A stretch of 64,000 bases of DNA from Limosilactobacillus reuteri (GTDB taxonomy: Bacteria; Bacillota; Bacilli; Lactobacillales; Lactobacillaceae): contig NZ_CP059275.1 of the NCBI RefSeq assembly GCF_013694365.1, forward strand, positions 1 to 64,000. The letters run 5' to 3'. The notes under the pieces were generated by a model. The model saw only the letters and a list, made by a program, of their open reading frames with translations, was not told the origin of the DNA and ran no database searches. Below, one piece after another: positions 62,151-64,000 of the stretch; the first letter of the stretch is position 1; each line of letters starts with the position of its first letter. The position numbers were made by a program, and so were the translations under genes.

Positions 62151-63194
62151 ATGGAATCACGTCATGCCCAACGAAAAAACGAACACCTTTCATTAGCTGC
62201 CAAATATTATGACCAGGTTCATCAACATCATTATTTTGATCAAGTGCGTCTAATTCATGATAGCTTACCTGAAATGACAACAGATGATGTTGATTTGCAT
62301 GTCCAGTTAGCTGATAATTTAGAAATTGAATGTCCTTTTTATATTGAGGCAATGACTGGCGGAAGTGATCAAGCCCTTAAAGTCAACCAACAACTTGCTC
62401 AATTAGCTCATAAACACCATTTAGCAATGGCAACTGGATCTCTCAGTATTATTTCAAAAGACCCCCAATCCTTTTCGTCTTTTGAAATAATTCGCGAAGA
62501 AAATCCAAACGGTATTATTTTTGCAAATTTAAGTGCAAATGCCAGTCTTGACCAAGCGATAAATGCTATTTCCCTTTTGAAGGCAAATGCCCTTGAACTG
62601 CATATCAATGCGGCCCAAGAATTAATTATGCCTGAAGGTGATCGCGATTTTAATTGGTTGGATAACATCCAATACCTTGTCAGTGAACTAGAAGTCCCAG
62701 TTATTGTAAAAGAGGTTGGCTTTGGAATGAGCAAAACGACGATTGCCAAACTGCAAACCCATGACGTTCACCTCATCAATGTTAGTGGACGTGGTGGGAC
62801 AAACTTTGCAGCGATTGAGAATCGGCGTAACCATGATATTAATTTTGAGAGTTTATTGGACTGGGGACAAACAACTCCCGAATCACTATTGGAAGCTCAT
62901 TCAATTCGGCGCGGTAAAACTGAAATTATTGCCTCTGGCGGAATTACTTCTCCCCTCGATGTTATCAAGGCTGGTGTATTAGGCGCCCGGGCAGTTGGTG
63001 TTGCCGGTTACTTCCTCAATATTCTTCAAAATGAAGGCTATGAAGCATTAGACCAAACGCTCGGTGAATGGCAAGTGATTGTCAAACGCTTGCTCGCGCT
63101 CCTTGGTTGCTCATCATTTACCGAGCTTTCACGTGTTGAATATGTTTTAGGAACAGACTTACTATCATATGCTCGTCAACGACACTTACGCTAA
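62151..63194 (+). CDS. fni: Type 2 isopentenyl-diphosphate isomerase
   Basis: A 347-residue FMN- and NADPH-dependent enzyme that interconverts IPP and DMAPP. The start RKNEHLSLAAKYYD, the FMN-binding IEAMTGGSD and SGRGGTNFAAIENRR, and the C-terminal ASGGITSPLDVIKAGVLGA with VGVAGYFLN fit the family. It closes the pathway of the three preceding genes. Confidence 0.93.
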   Translation: MESRHAQRKNEHLSLAAKYYDQVHQHHYFDQVRLIHDSLPEMTTDDVDLHVQLADNLEIECPFYIEAMTGGSDQALKVNQQLAQLAHKHHLAMATGSLSIISKDPQSFSSFEIIREENPNGIIFANLSANASLDQAINAISLLKANALELHINAAQELIMPEGDRDFNWLDNIQYLVSELEVPVIVKEVGFGMSKTTIAKLQTHDVHLINVSGRGGTNFAAIENRRNHDINFESLLDWGQTTPESLLEAHSIRRGKTEIIASGGITSPLDVIKAGVLGARAVGVAGYFLNILQNEGYEALDQTLGEWQVIVKRLLALLGCSSFTELSRVEYVLGTDLLSYARQRHLR

Positions 63195-63683
63195 ATGGTG
63201 ATTGAAGTGAATAAAATTAATTGGGGCAAATCAATTACAGTTGGTATAACGGCTGGTCTTGTTGCCGGCCTTGTTAAACTTGGTTGGGAAAATATTCTCC
63301 CACCACGGACACCAGAGCGAGATCAAACAAACCCACCACAAAAAATGCTTGAGCAATTTGGCGTTCCAACACAGATTACACATGCTACTTATACCTATTC
63401 CGGCCAACAGTTGCCATGGGTAAGCTATGTTGTTCACTTTAGTTTCTCAGCTGGTTTTGGAGTTCTCTATAGTATCGGTGGACAGTTAGCGCCGTGGATC
63501 AAAAAAGGCGATGGAATACCATTCGGGATTGCTGTTTGGGATTTCTTCCACCTCAAGTTAATGCCATTAATGGGAACAGTGCCTGCTGCAAAAGATCAAC
63601 CACTTGAAGAACATGTTTCTGAATTTTTAGGACATGCAATCTGGATGTGGACGATTGATGCATTAATAAAAAGTAAAAAATAA
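63195..63683 (+). CDS. YagU-family membrane protein (DUF1440)
   Basis: A 162-residue protein with about three membrane segments (near 14-30, 78-97 and 138-155) and the family text GLVAGLVKLGWENILPPRTP and FGVPTQITHATYTYSG. E. coli YagU affects acid resistance; here the role is open. It is the last joined gene; the DNA after its stop codon looks natural. Confidence 0.8.
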   Translation: MVIEVNKINWGKSITVGITAGLVAGLVKLGWENILPPRTPERDQTNPPQKMLEQFGVPTQITHATYTYSGQQLPWVSYVVHFSFSAGFGVLYSIGGQLAPWIKKGDGIPFGIAVWDFFHLKLMPLMGTVPAAKDQPLEEHVSEFLGHAIWMWTIDALIKSKK

Positions 63684-63838
63684 AAATAATAAAAGAGGCT
63701 GGGAAAAAACTCCTAGTCCAAAATAAAAACCGGATGATGAATTTTTTGAACAATTCATCATCCGGTTTTTATGTACACAGGAAATCGTTCCTGATATGAT
63801 GTAATTACCCCTAAAAACAACCAAAGGGAGCGATTTCC
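63684..63838. other. Uncut intergenic DNA and left end of an IS1182-type element
   Basis: About 155 bases between the YagU-like gene and the transposase start. The text after GAGGCTGGGAAAAAACTCC looks like the end of an insertion element common in lactobacilli. A strong hairpin at 63726-63769 and a ribosome binding site AAAGGGAG (63823-63830) before the ATG are present. Exact element ends cannot be set because the element runs off the window. Confidence 0.55.
63726..63769. terminator. Perfect 18-bp terminator hairpin
   Basis: 63726-63743 pairs perfectly with 63752-63769 around an 8-base loop. The left arm begins with A residues and the right arm ends in T residues, so it can stop transcription in both directions. 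It shields the transposase from readthrough from the host gene. Confidence 0.8.
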
Positions 63839-64000
63839 ATGTATCAAAATTATACCATAGGACAAACCGAATTCGTACTAAACTATAACTATGATTTACC
63901 ACAAAATCATATTGCGCGGCTAATTAGTGATTTTGTCGACTCGATTCCACAAAATGTGCTATTAGAAGATTCAGGAGCGGCTACCGGCCGCCCTTCATCG
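63839..64000 (+). CDS. IS1182-type transposase, N-terminal part
   Basis: An open frame of 54 codons begins at an ATG with a good ribosome binding site and continues past the window end. The N-terminus (MYQNYTIGQTEFVLNY, then DLPQNHIARLISDFVDSIP) has the pattern of IS1182-family transposases, in which a short domain with SRLIxxxVxxxP text comes first. Unlike the other genes it has its own leader. Confidence 0.7.
   Translation, partial: MYQNYTIGQTEFVLNYNYDLPQNHIARLISDFVDSIPQNVLLEDSGAATGRPSS

Noticed and set aside
250..63683. CRISPR arrays and long direct DNA repeats
   Set aside because: No regularly spaced identical repeats were seen; the repeats in the tape measure and tail fibre are protein-level and diverged at DNA level.

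Overview
The genes point to a low-GC lactic acid bacterium of the Lactobacillaceae, most likely Limosilactobacillus reuteri or a close relative. The species name comes from gene content and recall, not from a search. Chromosomal segments flank one complete siphovirus-type prophage.

The most important property of the window is that it is not ordinary contiguous DNA. From base 250 to 63683 every gene begins on the base after the previous stop codon, all genes read on +, and there is no intergenic DNA, leader or ribosome binding site. Where two native genes overlapped, the shared bases occur twice, at two separate places (for example 15638-15651 = 9481-9494, 31769-31788 = 29647-29666, 38220-38236 = 37145-37161). 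The window is therefore a head-to-tail join of individually extracted sense-strand genes, kept in contig order. Strands given here are as displayed. The duplicated overlaps show that the lytic prophage genes natively run right to left, and that at least cI/immA and the ATPase/methyltransferase pair run left to right. Promoters, operators and att sites between genes are absent by construction.

Layout. 1-249: IS30-type transposase start inside a perfect 144-bp palindrome. 250-7641: host genes rqcH/fbpA, a catalytically degenerate carB/carA-like pair, an rluD-type synthase, lspA, an ebsA-like gene and an RNase HI-like gene. 7642-48463: prophage, displayed from lysis genes (endolysin, holin) through tail (tail fibre, distal tail protein, tape measure, chaperones, tail tube), head-tail joining, capsid, scaffold, portal and terminase; then a 517-nt tRNA-bearing structured RNA region, an ArpU-like late regulator, recombination/replication genes (RusA, DnaD-like, RecE-like nuclease, RecT), a DPPH methyltransferase, immunity genes (HTH proteins, ImmA-like), a lipoprotein, an OLD-like ATPase coupled to a cytosine methyltransferase, and a tyrosine integrase. 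48464-63683: host genes for an rlmL-like RNA methyltransferase, a structured RNA, nrdI-like, gpsB, ypsA, recU, ponA, an EamA transporter, dnaD, ypmB, dinG, the mevalonate cluster mvk-mvaD-pmk-fni, and a YagU-like gene. 63684-64000: uncut DNA with a strong terminator hairpin and the start of an IS1182-type transposase.

Main points for follow-up: the concatenation itself; the large RNA between ArpU and terminase, a candidate for the GOLLD/ROOL class of giant phage RNAs; a CarA/CarB pair that has lost its glutaminase triad and ATP-grasp residues; three virion proteins sharing an LQRFA leader that suggests Prp-protease processing; and an ATPase/methyltransferase cargo pair that may be an anti-phage system.
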